Position numbers and translations under genes: made by a program. This document shows, one piece after another, positions 14,038 through 21,516 of a stretch of 26,079 bases of DNA. Numbering within the stretch: the stretch's first letter is position 1; each line of letters opens with the position of its first letter. The notes beneath the pieces were generated by a model, which saw only the letters and a list, made by a program, of their open reading frames with translations, did no database searches and was not told where the DNA came from. Where the stretch lies: NCBI GenBank assembly GCA_964480995.1, contig CAYZRZ010000007.1, positions 1 to 26,079 of the forward strand. Reading direction: 5' to 3'. The DNA comes from UBA1038 sp964480995. Its GTDB lineage: Bacteria > Bacillota > Clostridia > Christensenellales > Aristaeellaceae.

Positions 14038-15166
14038 TGTATTTCGCGTTGATCTGCTCGATTTCCGAGACCCGCCTGGGCGGGAAGCAGTAGGGGCAGG
14101 GAGTCAGGCGGGCGTAATCGCCTGTATCAAGCTCCGCGTAGGTGAAACTCGCCAGCGGCAGGTATTTATCGCGCACACCGAAGCAGACATCGGCGGCGTG
14201 ATAGTTCTGGCCGCCGTTAGCGTTATAGTAAAGCGTCAGATCCGGCTGGGGAATGGGCAGCTGGCGGCCCTGCACGTCTTCCCATATCACTATGCGGACA
14301 GATCCCATATGCGGCTTCTTGCGCAGGTTATCCCACAGCCAGCGCATGCTGGTGCCCTTGGGGGTGCGCTTGCGCTGAACGCGGATGCAGCCATGGCTGG
14401 CCCGGGTGCCCAGCGTCTTTTCGGTGTAGTCGTAGTTTTTGTTGTCGCCCCGCTTGATGTAGGGCACCATGTGGATAAAGTCGCCGTCGTTAAAGCGCAG
14501 TGCCAGCTCGCCCACCATGTTGTCGCTGACAAAATCGCCCACCGGGCTGACGATCAGAAACTCGCCGCTGCGGGTCTCGTTGTAGGGCTGCTTGTCGTTG
14601 ACAAGGCCTGTGGATACCTCCAGGGTGTCGTAGAGCTTGCCGTCTTCAAAGATATAGAGCTTCTGGGTCAGCTTATCGACCACCAGGCCGTATTTCTGGC
14701 TGACCTTCTTTTCCTGCAGCATATCGGTGCGGATATAGCCCTGCGTCAGCTGGTTCCACGCCTTGATCTTCGAGTCGTGGAAGGAGCTGGAGTACGCTTC
14801 CACCAGGGTCCAGCCGTCATCGCGGGTTTCCAGCACGTGCAGGCCCTGGGAATCAAAGGTGATATCGGCCACGCGCTCGGAATTCTTATCGGGCTCCTTG
14901 TACAGGAAGGTCTGCTTTTTCTGATCGCCTTTCACCACCGTGATCGGGGCGGTCAGCATGGCCCAGACGGCGGCCTCGTCGGTGATATCCATGGGGGTTT
15001 CCCAGTAGCTGCCGGGGCTGCCCGTGGTGACGGTGCCGGGGATAATGACGGGCTTATTCACCCCTTCGGCCGCTGTGACCGCCATGGCGTTTTCGGCTGG
15101 CGCTCCCAGCGGGATCATCAGCATCAGGACAAAGAAGAAGGAAGACAGGCGTTTTAGCGTCATCAT
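14033..15166 (-). CDS. Secreted L,D-transpeptidase (YkuD) with SH3-like and Cys-rich C-terminal domains
   Basis: A 377-residue exported enzyme that would form 3-3 cross-links in peptidoglycan or attach proteins to it. Signal peptide about 1-24 (MMTLKRL...GAPAE). Residues 75-150 look like a bacterial SH3 domain (LYKEPDKNSERVADI, DGWTLVEAY, YIRTDML). The YkuD domain spans about 157-297, with the catalytic motif SHGCIRV and C260 (H258). A C-terminal module (312-361) has H323, C328 and CPYC (C357, C360), a possible zinc site. AAGGAG precedes tandem ATGs. Only 17 bp separate it from uppP, so the two form an operon. Confidence 0.9.
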   Translation of the reverse strand: MMTLKRLSSFFFVLMLMIPLGAPAENAMAVTAAEGVNKPVIIPGTVTTGSPGSYWETPMDITDEAAVWAMLTAPITVVKGDQKKQTFLYKEPDKNSERVADITFDSQGLHVLETRDDGWTLVEAYSSSFHDSKIKAWNQLTQGYIRTDMLQEKKVSQKYGLVVDKLTQKLYIFEDGKLYDTLEVSTGLVNDKQPYNETRSGEFLIVSPVGDFVSDNMVGELALRFNDGDFIHMVPYIKRGDNKNYDYTEKTLGTRASHGCIRVQRKRTPKGTSMRWLWDNLRKKPHMGSVRIVIWEDVQGRQLPIPQPDLTLYYNANGGQNYHAADVCFGVRDKYLPLASFTYAELDTGDYARLTPCPYCFPPRRVSEIEQINAKYR

Positions 15167-15183
15167 GGGTAAAAAACTCCTTA

Positions 15184-16041
15184 TCAGCCCGCCGGAACTA
15201 TGGCCGCGGCAGGGAAGGCGATCGGCGGGAAACCGGCAAAGCCTGTCAGCTGCATCATGATCACAGCGATTCCTATGGCCAGTACATACAAGGCAAACTT
15301 GTAAAACGAGATGCGCTCAATCAGTTTGAGCATATAGCGGATGGCGAGAAAGCCGCTGACGAATGCGAACACCATGCCGACCAGCGCCTGCGTGTTGATC
15401 AGGGAAGACAGGCCCCCTTGGTCCATCGCGTCCTTGGCTTCCATCACAAAGCTGCCCAGGATGGCAGGCGCGCTCATCATAAAGCTGAACTTGGCCGCCG
15501 TTTTGCGGCTGAGGCCGCCGGCGACGCCGCCCAGCAGGGTGGAGCCGCTGCGGCTGACGCCCGGCAGCAGCGCGATGCCCTGAAACAGGCCCATGGTAAT
15601 GGCCTGGGGCAGCTGCGCCTCATCCTTCCGTTGGCTGTGGCGGCCCTTGCCGCCGCTCAGGCGCTCGATCAGCACGAGGAAGCAGGCCGTGATCAGGAAG
15701 CTGATGCCCAGGAACCAGCCTGTAAACAGCCCGTCGATCCGGTCGCCCAGCAGAAGGACCAGAATCAGCGCGGGGATGGAGGCGATGAACAGCAGCAGCA
15801 GGGTACGGTTCTTGACCGGATGCAGCAGCATATCCACCCAATCCTTCCAGAAGATGACAGCCACGGCGATCAGTGTGCCCATGTGCAGCATGACGCCCAT
15901 CGCCAGAGCATTATTTTCCGCCTGGAAGCCCAGGAGACCCAGCAGCTTTTCCGCCACCAGCAGATGGCCGCTTGAGGAAACCGGCAAAAACTCCGTTAAA
16001 CCCTGTACGATGCCCATGATGGCGGAAAAAATCGTCTGCAT
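15184..16041 (-). CDS. uppP: Undecaprenyl-diphosphate phosphatase
   Basis: A 285-residue polytopic membrane enzyme (BacA/UppP) that recycles undecaprenyl pyrophosphate to the lipid carrier used in peptidoglycan synthesis; overexpression of the family gives bacitracin resistance. Both catalytic motifs are present: TEFLPVSSSGHL (16-27, E17, H26) and LPGVSRSGST (159-168, R164). About eight membrane segments follow. The upstream in-frame ATG at 16119 overlaps the -35 element, so ATG 16041 is used; an AAAGGA motif lies about nine bases ahead. Co-transcribed with the L,D-transpeptidase. Confidence 0.95.
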   Translation of the reverse strand: MQTIFSAIMGIVQGLTEFLPVSSSGHLLVAEKLLGLLGFQAENNALAMGVMLHMGTLIAVAVIFWKDWVDMLLHPVKNRTLLLLFIASIPALILVLLLGDRIDGLFTGWFLGISFLITACFLVLIERLSGGKGRHSQRKDEAQLPQAITMGLFQGIALLPGVSRSGSTLLGGVAGGLSRKTAAKFSFMMSAPAILGSFVMEAKDAMDQGGLSSLINTQALVGMVFAFVSGFLAIRYMLKLIERISFYKFALYVLAIGIAVIMMQLTGFAGFPPIAFPAAAIVPAG

Positions 16042-16090
16042 GTTCGCGCGTCCTTTCAATCGGCGGCCTGAAGCCGCCCGGCAAGGTTTC

Positions 16091-16119
16091 ATTGTAGCGA
16101 AGGCACCATATTGTGTCAA
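16091..16119 (-). promoter_or_regulatory. Promoter of uppP operon
   Basis: Minus strand TTGACA (16114-16119), 17 bp, TACAAT (16091-16096). Leader about 45 nt. Confidence 0.85.
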
Positions 16120-16187
16120 ACTTATGTTTGGATTTTTACAATTTTTTCATATGCAGCGGGCGTTGAGACAAAGGGGTATATTCATAA

Positions 16188-16205
16188 CGTGCCCTAACGG
16201 GCACG
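16188..16205 (+). promoter_or_regulatory. Hairpin abutting a ribosome binding site
   Basis: CGTGCCC (16188-16194), loop TAAC, GGGCACG (16199-16205) is a perfect 7-bp stem that ends one base before the AAGGGAG ribosome binding site of the C39-like gene. It could modulate translation or serve as an operator; no known class. Confidence 0.5.
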
Positions 16206-16219
16206 AAGGGAGCAATGAC

Positions 16220-16831
16220 ATGCAGGCGAGCATTAAAGATATACATGGTTTGACCATTTCCGCCGAAGATCGGCTGTACCACGGGGCAGACCAGGATTGG
16301 TTTTCCTCTATCTGGCGGCGCAAGGCCGGCTGCGGGCCGACCACTGCCTCCAACATACTGCGTTATATGAAGGATAGGGCATTTTTGACCCGGACCGGCG
16401 GCAACAAGCAGGAAATGCAGGGCCTGATGGAATGGGTCTGGGGGTATGTCACCCCCGGCGTCTTTGGGCTCAACAGCACGGAGCTGTTCCGCGATGGCAT
16501 GGATAAACTGCTGGGTGAACTGAAAAGTCCCCTGCGCTGCCGGGTACTGGATGTACCCGCCGAGCCGCGCGAACGCCCCTCGGTCCGGCAGACGGCTGAT
16601 TTCTTCAGGCAGGCCTTCCTGGCGGATTCGCCCATCGCTTTTTTGAACCTTGATCGCGGCGCGCTCCCCGGCCTGGAAAGCTGGCACTGGGTCAGCCTGA
16701 TCGCTATGGACTATGAAGGGGACAAGCTGACCGCCACCGCTGCCGATAACGGGCAGCTGCTGGGGCTGGATATCGGCCTGTGGCTGGAGACGACCAAGCG
16801 CAGCGGGGGATTTGTCTACCTGGGCGAATAA
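16220..16831 (+). CDS. C39-like / papain-fold cysteine peptidase family protein
   Basis: A 203-residue cytosolic protein without signal peptide. KAGCGPTTASNILRYM puts a candidate nucleophile C38 at the head of a helix, as in C39 and other papain-fold peptidases. H156 in SWHWVSLIAM and D176 in AADNG fit the second and third members of the triad in order and spacing. Length and topology fit Peptidase_C39-like domains, but no ABC transporter or leader peptide is nearby, so it is not an obvious bacteriocin-processing enzyme. ATG 16220 follows AAGGGAG by seven bases. No strong promoter or terminator was found around it. Substrate unknown. Confidence 0.65.
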   Translation: MQASIKDIHGLTISAEDRLYHGADQDWFSSIWRRKAGCGPTTASNILRYMKDRAFLTRTGGNKQEMQGLMEWVWGYVTPGVFGLNSTELFRDGMDKLLGELKSPLRCRVLDVPAEPRERPSVRQTADFFRQAFLADSPIAFLNLDRGALPGLESWHWVSLIAMDYEGDKLTATAADNGQLLGLDIGLWLETTKRSGGFVYLGE

Positions 16832-17142
16832 ACAGGCGAAGGGCAGTGGAGCGTCAAAAAATCGATTGCAGCACCGCCTCCATCCTCTCCTCGATCAGGC
16901 CGGTATGCCGCTTTGAATCTGAGGGAAACAGGCGGCTGGCGCCGGTACCCTGATGCGGGGGAGAACGATTGTCTTGGATTCATTTTACATCGGGAAGCGT
17001 GGAATTCATACACCCGATTACGGAAGATTATTATGAAGCGCCTTATCCTCACGATAAAAAAAGCTCCTGCCGGCCGGCAGGAGCTTGAATGTTTTCTACG
17101 ACTGATGGGTCATTGGGTCATGCGTCAGCGTGACCTGCGCGC
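16832..17142. other. Intergenic region with one terminator
   Basis: About 310 bp between convergent genes. It holds the hairpin at 17061-17086 and, near 17105-17135, a short GGTCA/TGACC inverted repeat. No supported gene. Confidence 0.5.
17061..17086 (-). terminator. Intrinsic terminator, perfect 26-bp palindrome
   Basis: AAGCTCCTGCCGG pairs perfectly with its own complement and is followed on the minus strand by seven T residues (17056-17062). It ends the transcript of the secreted protein at 17143-17679. Confidence 0.92.
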
Positions 17143-17679
17143 TTATTCAAGCGGCATGATGGAGCTGAGGATCACCATCGCGACTGCTTGATAGTTTTCG
17201 TCAGTCATGGGCGCGAAGTTGAAGGTCAGCTGCGTGCCGTCATCCATGAGGAAGGCGACGCCGCGCACGCCCGCTTCGGTCAGATCATAGCCGAGGCAGG
17301 GCAGGCCGTTGAGTTCGCCCGCTTCAACATTTTGCGCGCCGGAGCTTGTGTACAGCTCACTCAGCGCGTTCAGGTCCGCGATCGCGTTCCCCTGGGTGTC
17401 GGCGGCAGGCCCGTAGCCGATTGACATCATCGAGGATCCGTCGGCTGTCATAAACAGCGCGTAGGTGCCCTGCTCGGCCTGTTCCTGGGTCACCTCGGCC
17501 GCGGCCATGACGCTGGGCAGATAAAACTGCAGGCCGAAGTCTTCAAGAGAGACAAATTCACCGGTCAAACCCATCTGCTCAACGACCGCGGGATCGAATG
17601 TCAGCGCGTTTTCAGCCAGGACAGAGATGCTCATAACGAGCATCAGGACACACAGGATGATGGAAACCAGTTTCTTCAT
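17143..17679 (-). CDS. Secreted protein of unknown function
   Basis: A 178-residue protein with a signal peptide (1-22, MKKLVSIILCVLMLVMS...VLAE). The mature part is acidic and beta-rich, with a single cysteine in GLPCLGYDLTEAGVRG. No family is recognised with confidence; small secreted clostridial proteins of this layout are usually annotated hypothetical. A GAAAGG ribosome binding site lies rather far from the ATG, within AGGTTGGTTAT, a string also found before the gene at 799. It is divergent from fabT, and the spacer of its promoter carries a copy of a possible FabT half-site. Confidence 0.75.
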   Translation of the reverse strand: MKKLVSIILCVLMLVMSISVLAENALTFDPAVVEQMGLTGEFVSLEDFGLQFYLPSVMAAAEVTQEQAEQGTYALFMTADGSSMMSIGYGPAADTQGNAIADLNALSELYTSSGAQNVEAGELNGLPCLGYDLTEAGVRGVAFLMDDGTQLTFNFAPMTDENYQAVAMVILSSIMPLE

Positions 17680-17755
17680 AGGATAACCAACCTTTCTTTT
17701 CTGCTCTACACTTCAATGGTCTGCTCAGATTTGGCAACATAGAGACTGTTTGTCT

Positions 17756-17783
17756 ATTATATAACTAATTTAGAATCATCAAA
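17756..17783 (-). promoter_or_regulatory. Promoter of the secreted protein gene
   Basis: Minus strand TTTGAT (17778-17783), 16 bp, TATAAT (17756-17761). The -10 is perfect, the -35 moderate. Leader about 70 nt. Confidence 0.55.
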
Positions 17784-17797
17784 GGGCGAAAGCGGTC

Positions 17798-17827
17798 GAA
17801 ATCATACGAAATCATACGAAATCATAC
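17798..17827 (+). repeat. Three tandem 10-bp repeats upstream of fabT promoter
   Basis: GAAATCATAC is repeated three times without a gap at 17798, 17808 and 17818, ending 14 bp before the -35. The 10-bp step is about one helical turn, so all copies face the same side of the DNA. No match in the neighbouring genes. Confidence 0.9.
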
Positions 17828-17841
17828 CGATTGCGCCATTA

Positions 17842-17869
17842 TTGACAAACCGAAGCATAGGCCTATAAT
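17842..17869 (+). promoter_or_regulatory. Promoter of the fatty-acid synthesis operon
   Basis: TTGACA (17842-17847), 16 bp, TATAAT (17864-17869); both hexamers perfect. Start expected near 17876, giving a leader of about 25 nt. Confidence 0.88.
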
Positions 17870-17900
17870 TAGTTAGTCAATCTAAGTAACGGGAGGACGC

Positions 17901-18362
17901 ATGGAAGATTTTAGCACGCAGCTGAATGTGCTGCTGGTGGAGACGTTCAACAGCATCCTGCGCATGGAAGAAAGTATGCTGAAATCCGCCGGCGGGATAA
18001 ACCTGTCCATCGGTGAGATGCACTTGCTGGAGGTTGTCGGCAAAGGGGATCCGGAGGGCTGCACCATCAGCTCGCTGGCCAGGGAGCGCAGCATCACGCT
18101 GCCTTCCGTGACCGTTGCTGTCAACAAGCTGGTCAAAAAAGGCTATGTTGAAAAACAGCGCTGCGAGGAGGACAGCCGATCCGTCCGCGTAAGGTTGACG
18201 CAGCAGGGCCGCCGGGCGGAGCGCATGCACAGCTATTTTCATGAGAAGATGGTTGAGGCAGTCGCGCGGAGCCTGGAGGAGGATGAAAAGAGCGTTCTCC
18301 TCAAGGGCATCATCAAGCTGAACGACTTCTTTTCCCGCAAGTCGGTCAGTCAGGAGGCATAA
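17901..18362 (+). CDS. fabT: MarR-family regulator of fatty-acid synthesis
   Basis: A 153-residue winged-helix repressor. The N-terminal FNSILRMEESMLKSAGG and LSIGEMHLLEVVG match FabT of streptococci and clostridia. The DNA-binding helix-turn-helix is TISSLARERSITLPSVTVAVNKLVKKGYVE, and the wing CEEDSRSVRVRLTQQG. Known FabT proteins bind DNA with long-chain acyl-ACP as co-repressor and repress the fab genes, including their own. Here it heads the operon; fabH follows with no gap (TAA then ATG). GGGAGG precedes the start. Confidence 0.88.
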   Translation: MEDFSTQLNVLLVETFNSILRMEESMLKSAGGINLSIGEMHLLEVVGKGDPEGCTISSLARERSITLPSVTVAVNKLVKKGYVEKQRCEEDSRSVRVRLTQQGRRAERMHSYFHEKMVEAVARSLEEDEKSVLLKGIIKLNDFFSRKSVSQEA

Positions 18363-19334
18363 ATGAGTTTTACGATCAAGGGGACGGGCAGCGCGCTACC
18401 CAAGCTGGTCGTCACCAATGACGATTTGTCGCGCATCGTGGATACCAGTGACGAATGGATCACCACACGCACCGGCGTGAAGGAACGCCGCGTTCTCAGC
18501 GACGAGACGCTGACCGATCTGGCCCTGGAAGCAGCCGAAAAGGCGATGGCGGATGCCGGGGTCAAGCCTGAAGAGCTTGATTACATTCTCTGCGCGACCA
18601 TACGGGGCGATACCATTTCTCCCTCAATGGGCTGCCTTTTGCAGGGACGGCTGGGCGCGGTATGCCCGGCGATGGATGTCAACGCCGCGTGTTCCGGCTT
18701 TATGTACGCGCTGGATGTTGCGGGCGCTTTCTTCAGCAGCGGCCGTGTCAAAAAGATGCTGGTCGTCGCGGCGGAAGCCCTGTCGCCCGTGGTGGACTGG
18801 ACAGACCGCGCCACCTGCGTGCTGTTTGGCGACGCGGCGGGCGCCGTGGTGCTGGAAGAGGGCGATGACCTGCTGGCCATCCGCCTGCAGACACGCGGCA
18901 CACCCGAACCCCTGCGCGTGACGGCCTTCCCGGCCCGCTCGCCCTTCATGACGAACGCGCCCGCGGCGGAAGACGAGGCGGCCAAGCTGCACATGAACGG
19001 CCAGGAAGTCTACAAGTTTGCCGTGGGCGCCATGACGGATGGTCTGCGCAGCGTGATCGCCGGCGCCGGCCTGAAGGACGAGGACGTGGATTGGGTGCTG
19101 CCCCATCAGGCGAATATCCGCATCATCGAGGCCGCCAAACAGCGGCTGAACATAGCGCCCGAGCGCTTTTTACACAACATGGAACGCTACGGCAATACAT
19201 CCGCCGCCAGCATCCCTGTTCTGCTTGATGAATGCAGGCGGGCAGGCACGTTCCGCCCCGGTGATATCCTGGCCATGAGCGCGTTCGGCGCGGGCCTCAC
19301 CAGCGGCGCGTGCTTGATTCGCTGGAGCATATAA
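18363..19334 (+). CDS. fabH: 3-oxoacyl-ACP synthase III
   Basis: A 323-residue thiolase-fold enzyme that condenses an acyl-CoA primer with malonyl-ACP and starts fatty-acid synthesis. The triad is C110 (NAACSGF), H248 (PHQANIRI) and N278 (YGNTSAASIP). SDEWITTRTGVKERR near the N-terminus is typical. GGAGG lies inside the last codons of fabT. Confidence 0.96.
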   Translation: MSFTIKGTGSALPKLVVTNDDLSRIVDTSDEWITTRTGVKERRVLSDETLTDLALEAAEKAMADAGVKPEELDYILCATIRGDTISPSMGCLLQGRLGAVCPAMDVNAACSGFMYALDVAGAFFSSGRVKKMLVVAAEALSPVVDWTDRATCVLFGDAAGAVVLEEGDDLLAIRLQTRGTPEPLRVTAFPARSPFMTNAPAAEDEAAKLHMNGQEVYKFAVGAMTDGLRSVIAGAGLKDEDVDWVLPHQANIRIIEAAKQRLNIAPERFLHNMERYGNTSAASIPVLLDECRRAGTFRPGDILAMSAFGAGLTSGACLIRWSI

Positions 19335-19417
19335 GACTCCGCCAAGAAACTGAGACGTCTGTTACACTGATTTTATCGGTGTCAGGATAAATAAGGTACA
19401 TTACGGAGGATACACAC
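19335..19417 (+). other. fabH-acpP spacer with hairpin
   Basis: An 83-bp gap, long for this operon. ACACTGA...TCGGTGT (about 19365-19382) can form a stem with one G-U pair. It may be an RNA processing or stability element that helps raise acpP levels; no clear internal promoter is seen. Confidence 0.4.
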
Positions 19418-19654
19418 ATGGTATTTGATAAGGTTGTGGAGCTGCTGAAGAACTATCGGGATACCGACAGCGAGATCACCCGCGAGACCGGCTTTGCCGA
19501 TCTGGGCCTGGATTCCCTGGACCGCGTTGAGCTGGCCATGAGCCTGGAGAGCGAGTTTGACGTGACGCTGGAGATGAACAACGCCGCGATGAACACTGTG
19601 GGCGAAGTGGTCGATGCCGTTGAAGCGGAGCTCGCGAAGAAAGCCGGAGCGTAA
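19418..19654 (+). CDS. acpP: Acyl carrier protein
   Basis: A 78-residue acidic four-helix carrier. The phosphopantetheine attachment serine is S33 in DLGLDSLDRVEL. It carries the growing chain between the enzymes of this operon. GGAGG lies nine bases before ATG. The C-terminus VEAELAKKAGA is typical of short ACPs. Confidence 0.96.
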   Translation: MVFDKVVELLKNYRDTDSEITRETGFADLGLDSLDRVELAMSLESEFDVTLEMNNAAMNTVGEVVDAVEAELAKKAGA

Positions 19655-19657
19655 TAT

Positions 19658-20599
19658 ATGAAAAGCCCCCTGTGCGCCCTTCTGGGCATAAAATACCCTG
19701 TGTTTCAGGGCGGCATGGCGTGGGTCGCCGACGCTTCGCTGGCTGCCGCGGTCAGCGAAGCGGGCGGTCTGGGCCTGATCGCCGGGATGAATACGCCCCC
19801 CGAGATCCTCAGGGAAGAGATCCGCAAGGCGAAGATACTTACAGACAAGCCCTTCGGTGTGAACATCATGCTGATGAGCCCCTACGCGGACGCGGTCGCG
19901 CAGGTGGTCATAGATGAAAAAGTCCCCGTGGTGACCACGGGCGCCGGCATGCCCGGCAAATACATGCCCGCCTGGATCGAGGCCGGCATCAAGGTGATCC
20001 CCGTGGTGGCCTCCACCGCCGTGGCCAAGCTGGTCGAGCGGCGCGGCGCCTGCGCCGTTGTCGCCGAGGGCGGCGAAGCGGGCGGCCATGTGGGCGACCT
20101 GACCACGATGACGCTGATCCCCCAGATCTGCGACGCGGTCAGCATCCCCGTCATTGCCGCCGGCGGCATTGCCGACGGGCGCGGCGTGGCGGCGGCCTTC
20201 ATGCTGGGCGCTTCGGGCGTGCAGCTGGGCACGCGCTTCCTGGTGGCGACCGAGTGCACCATCCACCACAACTACAAGCAGAAGGTGCTGGATGCCCGCG
20301 ATATCGATACGGGCACGGCGGGCAAGCGCCTGGGCCATCCCGTGCGCGCGCTGAAAAACCAGTTTATGCAGGAGTTTATCCGCATGGAGTATGACCCCTC
20401 CGTCTCCAATGAGGAGCTGGAGAAGTACGGCTCCGGCGCGCTTCGCCTGGCCGCCCGCGAAGGTGATGTGGTTCACGGCAGCGTTATGGTGGGCCAGTCG
20501 GCCGCCATGGTGCACAAGGAGCAGCCCGCCCGTGAGATCGTTGAAGAGATCATGGCTGAGGCCGAAGTACTGCTCATGAAGGCGCCGCAATGGGTATAG
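19658..20599 (+). CDS. fabK: Enoyl-ACP reductase II (FMN)
   Basis: A 313-residue FMN-dependent TIM-barrel enzyme that reduces trans-2-enoyl-ACP, the last step of each elongation cycle. Motifs: YPVFQGGMAWVA, GGLGLIAGMN, the family motif EGGEAGGHVG with H144, and VIAAGGIADGRGVAAA. FabK enzymes are insensitive to triclosan, in contrast to FabI; no fabI is in the window. It starts three bases after acpP and overlaps fabD by ten bases. Confidence 0.95.
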   Translation: MKSPLCALLGIKYPVFQGGMAWVADASLAAAVSEAGGLGLIAGMNTPPEILREEIRKAKILTDKPFGVNIMLMSPYADAVAQVVIDEKVPVVTTGAGMPGKYMPAWIEAGIKVIPVVASTAVAKLVERRGACAVVAEGGEAGGHVGDLTTMTLIPQICDAVSIPVIAAGGIADGRGVAAAFMLGASGVQLGTRFLVATECTIHHNYKQKVLDARDIDTGTAGKRLGHPVRALKNQFMQEFIRMEYDPSVSNEELEKYGSGALRLAAREGDVVHGSVMVGQSAAMVHKEQPAREIVEEIMAEAEVLLMKAPQWV

Positions 20600-21516
20600 C
20601 CTTTGTATTTGACGGCCAGGGCGCGCAGTGGACCGGCATGGGCAAGGCCCTGAGCGAAGCGTCTCCCGCGGCGAAAAGCGTGTTCCATATGGCCGACAGC
20701 ATCCGCCCCGGCACAAGCGCGCAGTGCTTTGAGGGAGGCAGGGAAGAGCTGGCCGATACGGCCAACACCCAGCCCTGCCTGTATACCGTGAATCTGGCGG
20801 CGGCGATGGCTCTAAAGGAAAGGGGCGTCACGCCCGCCTGCCTGGCGGGCTTTTCGCTGGGCGAGTTATCAGCGCTTGCCTTCGCGGGCGGCATGAGCCC
20901 TGAAGAGGGCCTGCGCCTCACGATCACGCGGGGTCGCCTGATGGCGGACGAGGCCGGGCGATATCCCGGCGCGATGGCGGCGGTGATCGGCCTGACGGCA
21001 GCCGAGGTGGAAGCGCTGTGCGCTGAGACGGAGGGCTTTGCCCCCGCCAACTACAACGCGCCCGCGCAGACAGTGGTATCGGGCCTGAAAGACGCCCTGC
21101 CCGCCTTCAAGGAGGCGGCGGCTCTACGAGGCGGCCGCGTGATGCCGCTCAATGTCAGCGGGGCTTTTCACAGCGTCTATATGCGCGGCGCGGCGGATGG
21201 CTTCCTGCGGGAACTGGAGCTGGCGAAGCTAAGAAAACCCGCCATCCCGGTCTACGCCAACCTGACGGCGGAGCCCTATGGCGAAGAGATCAAATATACA
21301 TTGGCCGGCCAGATATCCGGCCCGGTCAGATGGGTTCAGACCATCGAGCGGATGCGGCGTGAGGGCATTGATACCTTCGTCGCGATGGGTGCCGGCAATA
21401 CGCTGTGCGGGCTGATCAAAAAGATACACCCCCCGGCCTCCTGCCACGCGGTCAGCGACGCACAGAGCCTGGAGGCGGCTGTATCGGCGCTCAAGCAGAA
21501 GGAGACATCAACATGA
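20590..21516 (+). CDS. fabD: Malonyl-CoA:ACP transacylase
   Basis: A 308-residue enzyme that loads malonate from CoA onto ACP. The nucleophile is S89 in GFSLGEL and the histidine H194 in GAFHSVYM; FVFDGQGAQWTGMG is the N-terminal oxyanion block (more often F-PGQGAQ), and the substrate-binding arginine lies in TRGRLM (114-118). Normal length. Its stop overlaps the fabG start by four bases (ATGA). Confidence 0.95.
   Translation: MGIAFVFDGQGAQWTGMGKALSEASPAAKSVFHMADSIRPGTSAQCFEGGREELADTANTQPCLYTVNLAAAMALKERGVTPACLAGFSLGELSALAFAGGMSPEEGLRLTITRGRLMADEAGRYPGAMAAVIGLTAAEVEALCAETEGFAPANYNAPAQTVVSGLKDALPAFKEAAALRGGRVMPLNVSGAFHSVYMRGAADGFLRELELAKLRKPAIPVYANLTAEPYGEEIKYTLAGQISGPVRWVQTIERMRREGIDTFVAMGAGNTLCGLIKKIHPPASCHAVSDAQSLEAAVSALKQKETST

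Larger units (their letters stand above)
17762..17875. promoter_or_regulatory. Inverted pair of AATTAGTTA boxes, possible FabT sites
   Basis: AATTAGTTA occurs at 17867-17875, overlapping and just downstream of the fabT -10, and in inverted orientation at 17762-17770, immediately upstream of the -10 of the divergent gene. Both are placed for repression. Attribution to FabT is inferred from position and from the family's usual autoregulation. Confidence 0.45.

Noticed and set aside
16042..16119. Upstream start for uppP
   Set aside because: The extension is basic and unlike the family, and it runs into the promoter at 16091-16119.
16854..16960. A minus-strand stretch ending RMEAVLQSIF before a stop, possible C-terminal gene remnant
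   Set aside because: Only about 36 codons between stops, no start codon or ribosome binding site, no recognised family.
19382..20716. A long minus-strand open frame opposite fabK and acpP
   Set aside because: His/Gly/Ala-rich shadow of fabK, no start signals, inside a plus-strand operon.
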